DNA of 64,000 nt from CAVVSQ01 sp963848825 (GTDB lineage Bacteria > Planctomycetota > Planctomycetia > Gemmatales > Gemmataceae). This document shows positions 21,417-31,770 of the stretch, one piece after another. Position numbers and translations under genes: made by a program. The notes beneath the pieces were generated by a model. That model saw only the letters and a program-made list of their open reading frames with translations, searched no databases and was not told where the DNA came from. The stretch spans positions 1-64,000 of the forward strand of contig CAWKFA010000015.1 of assembly GCA_963848825.1 (NCBI GenBank), read 5' to 3'. Position 1 is the first letter of the stretch; each line of letters opens with the position of its first letter.

Positions 21417-22860
21417 GAGGTATTGTCAAATGTTGTGTTCCAGAATCTGGGAATTAAGCGGCGTCCTGCAACACTCCATCCACAAAAATCCTGCCCTGGA
21501 GAAGAAGAGTCAAACGCTCCGAACCATGGAGTCGGTGCCATTTCTTCTGGGCCGCCTGGGCGAGCTTGAACATCATGGCCAGGCTGGTTTTCCTGGTGCC
21601 ATTGCCCTTGGTTCTTCGGTGGCGTAGGCGTATGGTCGCAAAGGTCGATTCGATCGGATTCGTCGTCCGCAAATGTATCCATTGCTCCGCCGGGAAATCG
21701 TAAAACGTCAGCAACTGCTCTCGATCTTTGCGGAGACATTCACAAGCCCCATCGTACTTCGCCTGGTATTTCGCCAGGAAGGTCTCAAACGCCTTGTTCG
21801 CTTGCTCGCGGGTCTCGGCCATCCAGATCTCGTGCAGGTCGGCCTTGGCTCGGGGCTGGACGCTCTTGGGCATTTTGCTGAGCACATTGGCTGTCTTGTG
21901 CACCCAGCAGCGTTGCTCCCGCGTCTCCGTGTAGACCGTGCGTAACGCTCCCCAAAAACCCATGGCGCCATCTCCCGTTGCCAACTTGGGAGCTATCGTC
22001 AAGCCACGCTGTCGCAGATCCACGAGTAGCTCGGTCCAGCTCTGGATGCTTTCGCGATAGCCATCCATGACGGCAAGCAATTCCTTGTGGCCATCTGCCG
22101 TCGCCCCCATGACCACCAGCAGACATTGCCGCTGGTTTTCCGTGTCTTCCAGGCGAACGTTCACGTGGATACCGTCCGCCCAAATGTAAACATACTGCTT
22201 CCCCGTGAGGTCACGGCGGCTCCACTGCTCGTATTCCGCCGTCCACTGGTCTTTCAGGCGAACGATGACATTCGGACTGAACCCCTTGGCCTGTTCGCCG
22301 AGCAAGGTTTGCAAGGCCTCCGAGAAATCTCCGGTCGAAATCCCTTTGAGGTAAAGCCAGGGAATAAACTCCTCGATGGTTTTGCTTCGCCGCAGGTACG
22401 GGGGCAAAAGCGCTGAACTGAACTGGACCCTTTCGCTCTTGATTGGCGAATTGTCACGGACTCGTGGCGCTTGCACTTCCAGGGCCCCAGCTCCGGTCAC
22501 AATCTTCCGGGCCGGCTGGTAGCCGTTGCGAACCACCAGGCGATTGCCACACTCGTCCCGCCGGCCGTCCTGCTCTTGGAGAAATCCTTGTACCTCGGCT
22601 TCGATGGCCTGCTGAAGCATCTGCTCAGCGCCCCGACGAACCACCTGATCGAGCAGGCTGCGTCCCTCGAAATGCTCACGGAAGTTGGCGACCTCCACAT
22701 CGACCGTTTCCTCTGGAATAACGCTGCTGAAAGTCGTAGTCTGGTTCATGGCGTATCCTTCCAGCCCTCGTTGGGCCAGCTGATGAAAAGAAATCACTCT
22801 CACCAGCAGGATACGCCGCTTTTTTCTCCTCCGCTAGAACACAACTTTCGAGAATACCTC
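21417..22860 (-). mobile_element. IS256-family insertion sequence, complete with inverted repeats and 9-bp target duplication
   Basis: Imperfect inverted repeats GAGGTATTGTCAAATGTTGT (from 21417) and its counterpart ending at 22860 (GAGGTATTCTCGAAAGTTGT on the minus strand) flank one transposase gene. The 9-bp TCAATCCAC at 21408-21416 is repeated at 22861-22869. Length 1444 bp. Inserted about 70 bp from the ISL3 element. A related but truncated copy lies at 42192-42334. Confidence 0.9.
21454..22749 (-). CDS. IS256-family (Mutator-type) transposase
   Basis: 431 residues from ATG 22749 (MNQTTTFSSVIPEE), chosen over an upstream start at 22803 because GGAAGGA lies 8 bases before it. The Mutator-type DDE core is intact: first Asp in VYIWADGIHVNVRLED, second in LATGDGAMGFWGALR, Glu in NPIESTFATIRLRHRRTKG, with the conserved C-terminal tail WHRLHGSERLTLLLQG. 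The gene appears functional. It mobilises the surrounding 1444-bp element. Confidence 0.92.
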   Translation of the reverse strand: MNQTTTFSSVIPEETVDVEVANFREHFEGRSLLDQVVRRGAEQMLQQAIEAEVQGFLQEQDGRRDECGNRLVVRNGYQPARKIVTGAGALEVQAPRVRDNSPIKSERVQFSSALLPPYLRRSKTIEEFIPWLYLKGISTGDFSEALQTLLGEQAKGFSPNVIVRLKDQWTAEYEQWSRRDLTGKQYVYIWADGIHVNVRLEDTENQRQCLLVVMGATADGHKELLAVMDGYRESIQSWTELLVDLRQRGLTIAPKLATGDGAMGFWGALRTVYTETREQRCWVHKTANVLSKMPKSVQPRAKADLHEIWMAETREQANKAFETFLAKYQAKYDGACECLRKDREQLLTFYDFPAEQWIHLRTTNPIESTFATIRLRHRRTKGNGTRKTSLAMMFKLAQAAQKKWHRLHGSERLTLLLQGRIFVDGVLQDAA

Positions 22861-22924
22861 TCAATCCACCATTTCTCTAGTAAAATGAAGTGGGTATTTT
22901 ACATCCCAAAAAAGGGCGGCAATT

Positions 22925-23261
22925 ATGTCAACCGCAATTACCAACCACTGCAAATGTTCCATCTGCCTCGGCCTCGACGCCAATCCCACGCGTGGGATGC
23001 ACCAGGCCATGAATTTCGTTTTCGCCCAATTGAATAATCCGCAGAAGCTTATATATCGGCCTCGAAGCAAAAAAACGCGGGGCGGGGAGCGAGCGGGCGT
23101 TGTCGCTTATTCTCGGCTGGAGCGAAGAGGCCATCGCGGTGGCCCGCGAGGAATTGGAGAAGCAATTGGGCGAAGGTTCTGGAGATGAAGGTGCCGAGGC
23201 AGCTATTCCTTACTTTGGGGAGACGCCCAGGCCGACGTTCACGCTGCCAAACGGAGCATAG
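22925..23261 (+). CDS. Small HTH-like protein resembling the N-terminal domain of ISAzo13/Rhodopirellula-type transposases (one frameshift)
   Basis: ATG at 22925 gives MSTAITNHCKCSICLGLDAN, with a CxCxxC cluster. At about 23048 the frame shifts by one and continues YIGLEAKKRGAGSERALSLI, then LGWSEEAIAVAREELEKQLG, ending FTLPNGA at 23261. The corrected order 'LNNPQK(R)LYIGLEA...G.GS..A..LLGW....VA...REL' follows the pattern of the N-terminal helix-turn-helix of ISAzo13-type transposases, but no DDE domain follows. About 112 residues. It could be a stand-alone DNA-binding protein or the remnant of a transposase. A second fragment of the same family lies at 39151-39222. Confidence 0.45.
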
Positions 23262-23400
23262 CCCAGGCCTACAAGGGGAAAATCGAACGCATGCCGCCGA
23301 ATCATGGGAATTGGAAATAAGGCCGAATCGATCATTTGGTAGAAACTGCAAAAAAACATCACCCTACCCGCATCCTCCCAAAGTACAGAGAGGGTCCGGC

Positions 23401-25108
23401 TTGACAGAAATCATAAACTTGCCTGCACAAGATATTCTAGCCGATGCCCAGGAGAATCGCTTCATCATCGAGGATTTCACGCCGCTCGCGGGCAGCATCG
23501 AGTGGGATCTGGGGCAGCAGTATTTTCGATTGCGCACCAGTAAGGTCTTTATCAGCGATACAACGCCCGTGCCATTCGTCATCAACAATGACGGGCTGCT
23601 GTCCCGCCAAGCGGCAGACCTTTTTTTCAGCGGCCTCGCCGAAGCGGAAAAGAAGGCGCCTCTCGAACCGATTCTGTTCGTTTTGGAGTTGGGTATCGGC
23701 GTCGGGCTATTTCCGCGCTTTTTTCTCGATGCCTTCAAAAGTCTCTGCGACAAGCACGGCAAGGATTATTACCAGAGATTTGCGTATGTGGCCGGCGACC
23801 GGTCCGAGCGGATGTTGACCGACGCGTGTAGGAGTGGGGTATTCGCCAATCATCCCGGGGCGGGTGTTTTGCCGGGAGGTGGATGCGCTGGAGCCTGAGA
23901 AGTATTTGGCGGGGGATGCGGTGTTTAAAATGCCGCATACTTGCGTGTGCGATTCCTTTTCGTGCGGTGTTTCTTAATTATTTGCTGGATTGTCTACCGG
24001 CGGCGGATTTGAAGATCGCGGATGGGCAGGCGCGGCAATTGTGCGTGCGCACGTGCTTGGCCCGCAACATCGACTTGAGCGAATACACCAAGCTGTCGCC
24101 GCAAGATATTGCCCGTCGCGCCCGCTCCGGAGGCGATCCGCGCGTGCTGCTGGACCTTTATGGGTTGTTTGCCTCGGAATATGAATATCGGGCGGTCGAT
24201 TTCGAGGAACTCCCCTACGGATCGTTCGCCAAACAATACGGCCAAGATCACACGGGCCATTTCTTGCACAATTACGGTGCCATCCAATCATTGGAAAAAC
24301 TGTTGGCCCTGGTGCTGCCCGGGGGATTTATCCTGGCCAACGATTATGGCCAGACTGAGATAACCCAGGACGGCGAATTCGAACACCAGCGTTTTTCCCA
24401 CGCGACGGCCGTGGGCATCAACTTTCCCTTGCTCAAAGCCTATTTCGGGGCCGACAGATGCCAGTGGTTCCAGCCCAGGGAAGACAGCGGGCGAATTCAT
24501 TCCCGTCTATTGGGCAAAGGCCTGGATGAAACCACGAGCAATCTATTCGCGGAGAAATTTAGTAAAGCGGCCAACGAATGGTTGCAAACGCCCTGGAACG
24601 TCGCGCGCGGCAATATCCAGGCGGGCCGTTTCGAAGCCGCCGTGGCCGCCTACCATGCGGGGCTGGAAAGACAGCCATACAACTGGATTTTGATGAACGA
24701 AATCGCCCTGTTTCTCACCTTTACCTTGCGAAATCCCACGGGCGGCGCCGCCATGGCCAAGGCGGCGCTGGCGCTCAACCGCGCTCCTCGGCGGAACTAT
24801 GGAACACCCTGGGCGATGCCTATTTTGAGATGGGCCGGATCGCCGAGGCCAAGAATTCCTATCAAAAAGCCCTGCGCGTCAACCCTACCGACGTGAAGTC
24901 CCGCTACAACCTGAGTTGGACCCTGATTCGCGAAGCCAATTACGGCGAGGCCCTGGCCGTGATCGCGGAAGCGCTCGCCCTCGATGAGACGGGCGAATAC
25001 TACGAGCGTCTCGGCAAGAAACAAGCGGAGATCTTGCAGCACCTGGCGCGGCGCAACGGCCAGCGGCAATTGCTGATGGCCAATCGCGTGAGCGAGCAAG
25101 AAGCCTGA
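23401..25108 (+). CDS. SAM-dependent methyltransferase-like protein with C-terminal TPR repeats (frameshifts)
   Basis: TTG start at 23401 (LTEIINLPAQDILADAQENR) with GAGAGGG just upstream. A glycine-rich SAM-binding motif is seen in ILFVLELGIGVGLFPRFFLD and the fold resembles the MidA/DUF185 group, with a later NYLLDCLPAADLK block. Frame changes at about 23860-23950 and 24790 join three segments. The last 170 residues are TPR-like: WNVARGNIQAGRFEAAVAAY, then WNTLGDAYFEMGRIAEAKNS and YNLSWTLIREANYGEALAVI. Likely role: methylating a protein or glycan in the cytoplasm, with the TPR part binding a partner. It is followed 45 bp later by a GT2 glycosyltransferase, so both may act on the same surface polymer. 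Confidence 0.6.
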
Positions 25109-25153
25109 AACTGGTCCAGCCTTTAAGCCAGACACCAACAAATAGGAAAAAGA

Positions 25154-25904
25154 ATGAATCCCGATTGGCCCAGCCCCCTGGTGACGGTTCTCGTCTCCTG
25201 TTGTGGCCAGCTCGAATTTACCCGGCTGTGCGTGCCCAGCCTGCTGCGTTTTAGCCGGCAACCCTATGAGTTGTTTTTCCTCGATTCCGACTCCCTCGAC
25301 GGCACCAAAGGAATACCTGGAGGGCTTTGCCTGCGCCGCTCCTGTGCGCGTTGACATCATTCAAGTCTCGATGGACGGCCCCAAGGCTGCCCGGAAGGAA
25401 GATTTGATTTCCGTCAAGGGGGACTACCTGGCGCTCCTCAATAACGACGTTCTCGTCACCCAAAATTGGCTGGAGAAGCTCACCCAAGTAGCCATGTCCG
25501 ATTCCGGCATCGGCATGGTCGCTCCCATGTCGAATTTCGCGCCCAACGATTTCATGGTCGATCCCATCCCTTACAGCCTGGAGGAATTCCTGCCCGATTC
25601 CTCCAAGCGGGCAAGCGCCATGGCAGCCGTGGACAAAGTGAACAACTTCGCCAGGGATTGGGCCGAACACCACCGCGACCAAACTTTCGAGCCGGAACAA
25701 ATTGGCGGCGGTTGTGCCCTGTTAAAAAAAGAAACCATCCTAAAAATGGGTCAATTTCCCTCGCGCACGCCGCTTGGAACGTTCGACTTGATCAACCTGA
25801 GCCAGCGCGTCCGCCAACTCGGCTACCGCCTGGCCGGAGCCAAGGAAATGTATGTTCACAACTTCGGGGCGCGCGGGGCCGTCCGGAACGCCATTCGGCC
25901 CTAA
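25154..25904 (+). CDS. GT2-family glycosyltransferase (one frameshift)
   Basis: Start MNPDWPSPLVTVLVSCCGQL at 25154. The GT-A fold is visible: nucleotide-binding strand with LFFLDSDSLDGTKEYLEGF when the frame is corrected near 25310, then GDYLALLNNDVLVTQNWLEK, the DXD-like metal site region, and GIGMVAPMSNFAPN, IGGGCALLKKETILKMGQF. About 250 residues, short for the family, no membrane helix. Follows the methyltransferase gene on the same strand with 45 bp between, probably one transcript. Donor and acceptor cannot be told. Confidence 0.7.
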
Positions 25905-26622
25905 CTCCCTTTCTCAGCATGTCATTGCATCATTTCACCAGCCAGCCACGGTAGCGTGGTATGCCAAATTCCAGGCAAGGCAGCGCCGCCGCCTAAAAAA
26001 ATGCCATGCAAAATGGTATGCAAAATGATATGCGTCATGAAGGGGGGTGCCCGGTGCACGCATACATACCATTTTTCGCCCGGCATCCCCTACTGCCGAC
26101 CGCCCGTTGAGGTTTCACTGTACCAATGACTCCACCGCCAGCCAGCCACGAAAGCACGCCACCCGCGCGCTCCGCCGGGCGCCACGTGACTTGGTTATCG
26201 CCATCGAGGGTAAATCTTGTTGAACGGCCGGTTAATGCGTCCTCAGGGTCGGCCGTAAAAAAACGCAAAGCACTTGTAAAACAACTCTTGCGCGACAGTC
26301 CTTGATCGAATCGGCGGCGTTATTTTGCGCGGCGAGATTTCCATCCGAATTATCCTCTTTTGGGAGGAAAAAGGAGACGTCCATGTTTATTATTGATTTC
26401 ATGGGATATTTGGTTGCATTCGGTGAATGCCCCGCACTGCACGAACCTCTGTCGGCGGCGTTTGCTACCATGCGCTCAACGGCGGCAACGGTCGGGACCA
26501 GGTTTTTTGACAAGGCGGGCGATTATCATGCTTTCCTGAAAGCGATTTACCGTGGCTTCGTGGAAATCCCCATGCCAGTCACCACTGAAAAGAAGGTCTC
26601 GCACACGCCACCGGAGAAATCC
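25905..26622. other. Intergenic region with short repeats
   Basis: No supported gene. 26003-26035 holds two direct copies of ATGCAAAATG(G/A)T and AAAATGGTATG at 26010-26020 is repeated in inverse orientation at 26065-26075, so a stem-loop with a 44-base gap is possible. An open frame from 26302 enters the GDSL gene but its first 100 residues have no family character, so the GDSL start is placed at 26623. Confidence 0.45.
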
Positions 26623-27368
26623 ATGTCATTCTTGAAAATAATGGCACTGGTGCCTGTTTTGATTTTGCTCGGCAGCGTCTCTGCCGGGCCGACCGAAACG
26701 GTGCCCGAAGCGCCGCCCGCGATTTTTCAGAAGAACGCCCGCATTCTTTTCCAGGGAGACTCCATCACCGATCGGCGGCCGCGGACGCGGCAGCCGACCC
26801 GAATCATATCCTCGGCCACAGCTACGTTTTCCTCGTCGCGGCCAAGTTCGGTGCCGCCTTTCCCGAGCGGAACCTCGACTTCATCAACCGCGGGGTCAGC
26901 GGCAACACCGTGCTCGACCTGGAGAAACGCTGGCAAAAGGACACCCTCGACCTGAAGCCGGACGTGCTGAGCGTGCTGATCGGCGTGAACGACAACCGCC
27001 GGGAGGTGCCGTTCGAACAGTATGAGCAGGTCTATGGCAAGCTCCTGGCCGACGTGAAGGCGGCGAATCCCGCGGTCAAGATGGTCCTGGGCGAGCCCTT
27101 CGGACTGCCGGTCGGCCCCCGGAAAGAAAACTGGGAAGCCTGGTACGACGGCCTCAAGAAGCGTCAGGAAATCGTCGCCCGCCTCGCGAAAACCCACGGC
27201 GCCGCGCTGGTGCGCTACCAGCACGCCTTTGACGAGGCAGCCAGGCGCGCGCCGGCGGAATACTGGATCTGGGACGGCGTGCACCCGACCTACCGCGGCC
27301 AGCAGCTCATGGCCGACGCCTGGGAACGAGCGGTGCGCGACCGCTGGCCGGAACACCGCCGACCCTGA
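26623..27368 (+). CDS. Secreted SGNH/GDSL-family hydrolase (frameshift)
   Basis: MSFLKIMALVPVLILLGSVS is a signal peptide. The SGNH blocks are present: block I ARILFQGDSITD, block II INRGVSGNTVLDL, block III VLIGVNDNRRE, block V IWDGVHPTYRGQQLMADAW with catalytic Asp and His. The frame changes near 26780 in a GC-rich stretch. About 240 residues, as usual. The subgroup (rhamnogalacturonan-acetylesterase-like, common in Planctomycetes) removes ester groups from polysaccharides; substrate inferred only. Exported to the periplasm or outside. No operon partner on the same strand. Confidence 0.75.
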
Positions 27369-27731
27369 GCGCATCGAGATTCGTCGCTCGCGGACAGAGA
27401 CCCGTTTTTTCACCTCTCGAACGCCCCGAGGTCCGGCGCGGCGCCGCGGAATGGGAAGCCGATGATCGACGCCCCGGTCAATCAGCATGCTGCCCGGCGC
27501 CAGGTGCAGAAAGCGCCGGGTGACAACGGGTCCTTCTTAGATGCCATGCATGCCACACGGAGCCGCCACCTCTTCTGCCTGTTCGCTGTTACCATCACCG
27601 GCCAGCCGCTTCCGCAGAAATGAGGGCTTTGGCGGTTGCGATTAGCTCTCCATGCCGGGGACTGGTCGGCAGGGACATTCAAAAGGGACGCAGCCAATGT
27701 GTTCGGCACGTTCATTGCTATGGGGTACGTT
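27369..27731. other. Intergenic region with a segment repeated at 39.5 kb
   Basis: No supported gene. 27632-27672 (GGCGGTTGCGATTAGCTCTC and following bases to GGTCGGCA) recurs at 39479-39518 with one missing base; similarity extends about 20 bases to the left in both. Probably a dispersed non-coding repeat or gene remnant. Confidence 0.4.
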
Positions 27732-28205
27732 TTAACGGCGGTGGCCCGAGACGTTGCAGGGGCTTCGTCTAAAGTCGCAGCAATAGGTAGGAGTGTGACA
27801 ACCGCGGCGCGAAGCAAGGCGCAGCGTAAACCGAAGCGGTCGCTGAGGGCAGACCACTCTCTGGGTTAGACCGAAGCACGCAACGATTCCGCACTGTTCG
27901 GGGTCGATCACCTGCTTCTCCGCTTCCTGCTTCGCTGCCAGGCGTTCGTGCGGTATCATCGGCCTTATAAGGTGCTGGTGCAGGCGAACGTCAGGAGCAC
28001 AGTCGTCGGCATCGTGGAATTCCTCGCACAATTTGAACATCGACTTGATTATCGCGTCCAGGGTTTCCTCTTCATCGCCAATTTCGCGATCTCTGCCGTC
28101 CGGTCGAAAATAAAAGCTCACTTTGCCCTGTTGGACCGGCTCCGGATCAAGGTCTATGGCGTGGGTTTCGCGCAATGCTGCTGCGTCAAGGCGCCTCCAG
28201 GACAA
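27732..28205 (-). CDS. Hypothetical protein overlapping the end of the kinase gene
   Basis: An open frame of 157 residues starting with TTG at 28205, inside the last codons of the kinase gene (stop at 28186). The first 120 residues (DEEETLDAIIKSMFKLCEEF, ERLAAKQEAEKQVIDPEQ) look coding: acidic and helical; the last 35 (RRGCHTPTYCCDFRR) do not, so the true end may be elsewhere. No domain recognised. The overlap suggests translational coupling with the kinase, if real. Confidence 0.35.
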   Translation of the reverse strand: MSWRRLDAAALRETHAIDLDPEPVQQGKVSFYFRPDGRDREIGDEEETLDAIIKSMFKLCEEFHDADDCAPDVRLHQHLIRPMIPHERLAAKQEAEKQVIDPEQCGIVACFGLTQRVVCPQRPLRFTLRLASRRGCHTPTYCCDFRRSPCNVSGHRR

Positions 28206-31200
28206 ATATCTGTGCTTGGAAGTCCGTGACTTGATGCCCGAGCAGGAGGAGCTGCTTGCCGCCGTCGGCGAAGGCTAAGTTCCTCGTCCGCAAGGCGGCC
28301 CACGATCGCGTCAGCACTTCCTGGCTGGTGGTGACATCCCACAGCGTGCATTCGTTACGGGGTGGCGAGGCGCCGCGGACGACCAACGTCGTGGCAATGC
28401 GTCGGCCGTCGGGCGTGAAAGCAAGGTGTCGATCCAGCACCGTTTGGGTTTCGTGAACCCAGCTACTTGTCCCTGTCAGCGTGTCGAATACCTGAAGACT
28501 CCCCTTGCCGCCCTCCTCGGCGACAACTGCCAACCGGCTACTATCCGGGCTGAACGCCAGTGCTGTCGGCCTGCCACTCATAGGAATCGCGAAGAGTTCC
28601 CGCCCGCTGGCTATCTCCCATACGGTCAGTTGCTGTTCCGCCAGCGCGTTCCCCGTGCCGACTCCCTTGGTGTTCGCGGCCGCCAGGTAACGCCCATCCG
28701 CACTGAATTGAATGTTCCAGCATTGGCGAGCCAAGATAGCAGGAGGCACGGGAACCTCGCTTGCCGTCTTCAAATCCCAAATCTTTATCGCCCCCGCACA
28801 ACATGCCGCTAACCGGTCGCCGTCGCGAGTGAAAGTCACGCAAGTCGGCCCCATGGCGACGCGGAGTATTTCCTTTTTTGAGGCGACGTCCCAGACTTGC
28901 AGTTCCGGCGCCTTGCCCTTGGGGAGATCGTTGCCTCCGTGAGCCCATGCCAGGCGCTCCCCCTTTGGATCGAAAACGAGAGCACTCCCGGCCAGGTCGG
29001 CGTCGGTCTTGAGGGCAAGAATCTCCTGCCCGCCGCGGGTCCAGACCGTCAGATCGAATTGAGGTGCGTTGCCTGGCCCGCCCAATCGGGCTGAGGCGCT
29101 CGCCGTTGGGACTGCACGTAATCGCATCCATGAACGCCGTTTTCCGTTTTCCAGGAAACGGCTCGGCCGGGGGCGAAAGGTCCCAAACCTTCAGACGCCG
29201 CGTTGATTGACCGCCCAGAATTGGTTGTCGCGCGGGCCGAACCCGCCTCCGAACACCGTTCCCTCCGGCATCTTGACCACGTGGGCCACTTTTCCGGTCG
29301 CCGCGTCCCAGACGGTGATGCGGGGCACATAGCTCAGGGCACAAATCCAGCGTCCGTCCGGGCTGTAAAACGGCCGGCCGATCCGCTGCGCAACGGGTAT
29401 CCTCAAAAATTCATTCCCCGTGGCCGTTTCAAGAATCTGTATGCTCCGATCGGCGATCGCATCGACGCGCACGGCAAGCCGGCTGCCGTCGGGGCTGAAA
29501 ACCATGTGTCCCGCCTGTGTTCCCTTTGCCAATACGTGGGTGGCCAGCTCCTTGCCGTTGGAGGCGTCCAGCAGGCGGACGTGATCGAAATTTCCATTAA
29601 TGTAGGCCAACTTTTTTCCGTCCGGACTGAACGCGAAGGCTGTCGCGTCCGCGGTGGATTGGGGAAGCGGAACGACGTCTTCGCCGGTTGCGGTGTCGCG
29701 AATAGCACGCAGGGTAGCCAGGCGAGTCCCATCGGCGTTGAGCGCCATGGCTGCATTGCGGAGTGGGTTTTTCGGCAAATCCGTTTTGCAAAGCACCCTG
29801 CGAGAATCGATGTCCCACACCACGACGCTGTCGGAACCGTCCTTCGCCCGCCGAGCGCCAGCCGACTGCCATCGGCGCTCCACGCAGTCCAAGGTTGAAA
29901 AGCTTCGTTAGCGACGGCGAAGATTCTTTTCCCGTTCTTGCCTCCCACACTTTTGTTTCCCCGAATTCCTTGCCTGGTGAGGTTACAGCGCAGAGAATGC
30001 GGCGCCCATCGGCACTGGTCGAGAAGGCTGAATCGAGCGGGGCCGCCAGTTGCCGGGAAACTGACGACAAGGCCGCCCGCGTCCGCTTGCCGGCGCCAGT
30101 AGAACCACTCGAAGCTGCGCAGATCGGTCTCGTTCGGCTGCGGCTGTTGCCGCTCCAGCAGCGTGCGAATCCGGGGCAGATCGTCGGCCTCCCAGGCATG
30201 CTGGATCACGTTCATGTCGGACACATAGAGACTCCGGCGCAGGTCCTGGCGAGCGGCGTCGGACTTCACCTTCTCGCTTTCAGCGCGTGCGGCGTTTTGC
30301 GTCGCCTCGGCGCGAGCCCTTTCTTTTTCATCGCGTTCATTCTCGGCGGCGCACACGTTCGTCGTCCGCGCGCATGCCGCTGTTCTTCCCCGAGCACCAA
30401 CGCCCGTTCCGTCTCCACTAGCCCCCACGTCGTGCCGCTGATGCCGACGCACAGCGCCAGGAAAATCAAAGTGAGCGCCAGGACCACGCCGCGGTTTCGG
30501 CGCACGAACTTCGCAGCCGGTAGGTGGCCGATGGCGGGCTGGCCGAGACCGGCTCGTCGGCAAGATAGCGCTGTAGGTCCTGGGCAAGCCCGTTCGCCGA
30601 CTCGTAGCGCCGCGTGCGATCCTTGTCCAGGGCTTTCATGACGATCCAATCCAACTCGCCGCGCACCAGCTTCGCCAGTTGCGCCGGGTCGGTCTGCCGC
30701 TTCGCCGAGATCGACGGCAGCCATTCCTTCGAGCCGCTCAGGCGCGTGCTGGGTTTTTGTGGCTCCTCCTCGCGAATGAGTCGCAGCACCTCCCCGAATC
30801 CCGCCCGCTTGATGCGGCCACGATCGAGCGGCGTCGTGCCCGTGAGGAGCTCATAGAGCAGCACGCCGAGGCTGTAGATGTCGGAACGGGTGTCGATGTC
30901 GTGGTTGTTCAGCTCGGCTTGCTCGGGACTCATGTACTCGAGCGTGCCGACGACCGCGCCGAACTCAGTGAACATGGTCCGTTCGGTGAGGGGTTGCCCA
31001 GTCGCCTTGGCAACGCCGAAGTCGATCACCTTGACCACGGGCCTGCCGTCGTAAGGAGCGACGAGGACGTTATTCGGCTTGATGTCGCGGTGAATGATCC
31101 CTTTCTGGTGGGCGTGCTGCAGCGCCTTACAGACCACGATGAAAAGGTCGAGGCGCTGGCGGGGACTGAGCCGGTGTTCATCGCAATAGGTGGTGATCGG

Positions 31201-31694
31201 AATGCCCTTGACGAGTTCCATGACGAAATAAGGCCGGCCGCCCTCCGTGGTGCCGCCGTCGAAGACACGCGCGATGTTGGGATGGTCCATGAGGGCGAGA
31301 GCTTGCCGCTCGGCTTCAAAGCGAGCCATGGCCTGGTCCGAGGTGATCCCGGCTTTCACGATCTTGAGGGCGACTCGGCGCTTGACCGGCTGCTCCTGTT
31401 CGGCCATGAAGACGGTCCCCATGCCGCCTTCGCCGAGCTTTTGCAGGAGCTTGTAGTGCCCAATGCGCCCACCGGTTCTCTCGGCAGGCTCGGCGGCCAC
31501 CGTCTGAACCGGGTCCGCCGCGGGATTCTCGAGAAAGCTATCGATTTCGCGGTGGGCCTGCAACAGGTCGGTGACACGCCGGCGCAGCTCCGCATCGCCG
31601 CGCAGACCTGATCCAGGTAGGCATTCTGTTCCTCGATCCCCAGTTTGACGGCCGCGATAAAAATGTCTTTGGCGTTCTTGCTTGTCGCAGTCAT
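28186..31694 (-). CDS. Transmembrane Ser/Thr protein kinase with WD40 sensor domain (several frameshifts)
   Basis: ATG at 31694 (MTATSKNAKDIFIAAVKLGI). After a frame change near 31605 the PASTA-less PknB-type kinase follows: glycine loop GEGGMGTVFMAEQ, Lys in RVALKIVKAG, catalytic loop IHRDIKPNNVLV, DFGVAK and the activation-segment GTLEYMSPEQAE. A membrane helix (VVLALTLIFLALCVGISG, about nt 30490-30430) separates the cytoplasmic kinase from a coiled-coil (RARAEATQNAARAESEKVKS) and a WD40 region (VRLLDASNGKELATH, IKIWDLKTASE, CTLWDVTTSQE) ending in FVLEAP. Frame changes occur near 30450, 30360, 30000, 29880, 29190 and 29120. It lies 76 bp downstream of a TIGR02999-type sigma gene, the usual Planctomycete sigma/kinase pair, so it probably controls that sigma factor. 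Confidence 0.8.
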
Positions 31695-31770
31695 GTTCGC
31701 CTCGCTGTGTGATTCCTCACTTACAGTGCGACAGCCGAAGAATTTTTGTCCGGCGAAACGAGAGGAAATC

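Noticed and set aside
30679..31611. 310-residue plus-strand ORF
   Set aside because: Antisense of the Ser/Thr kinase domain.
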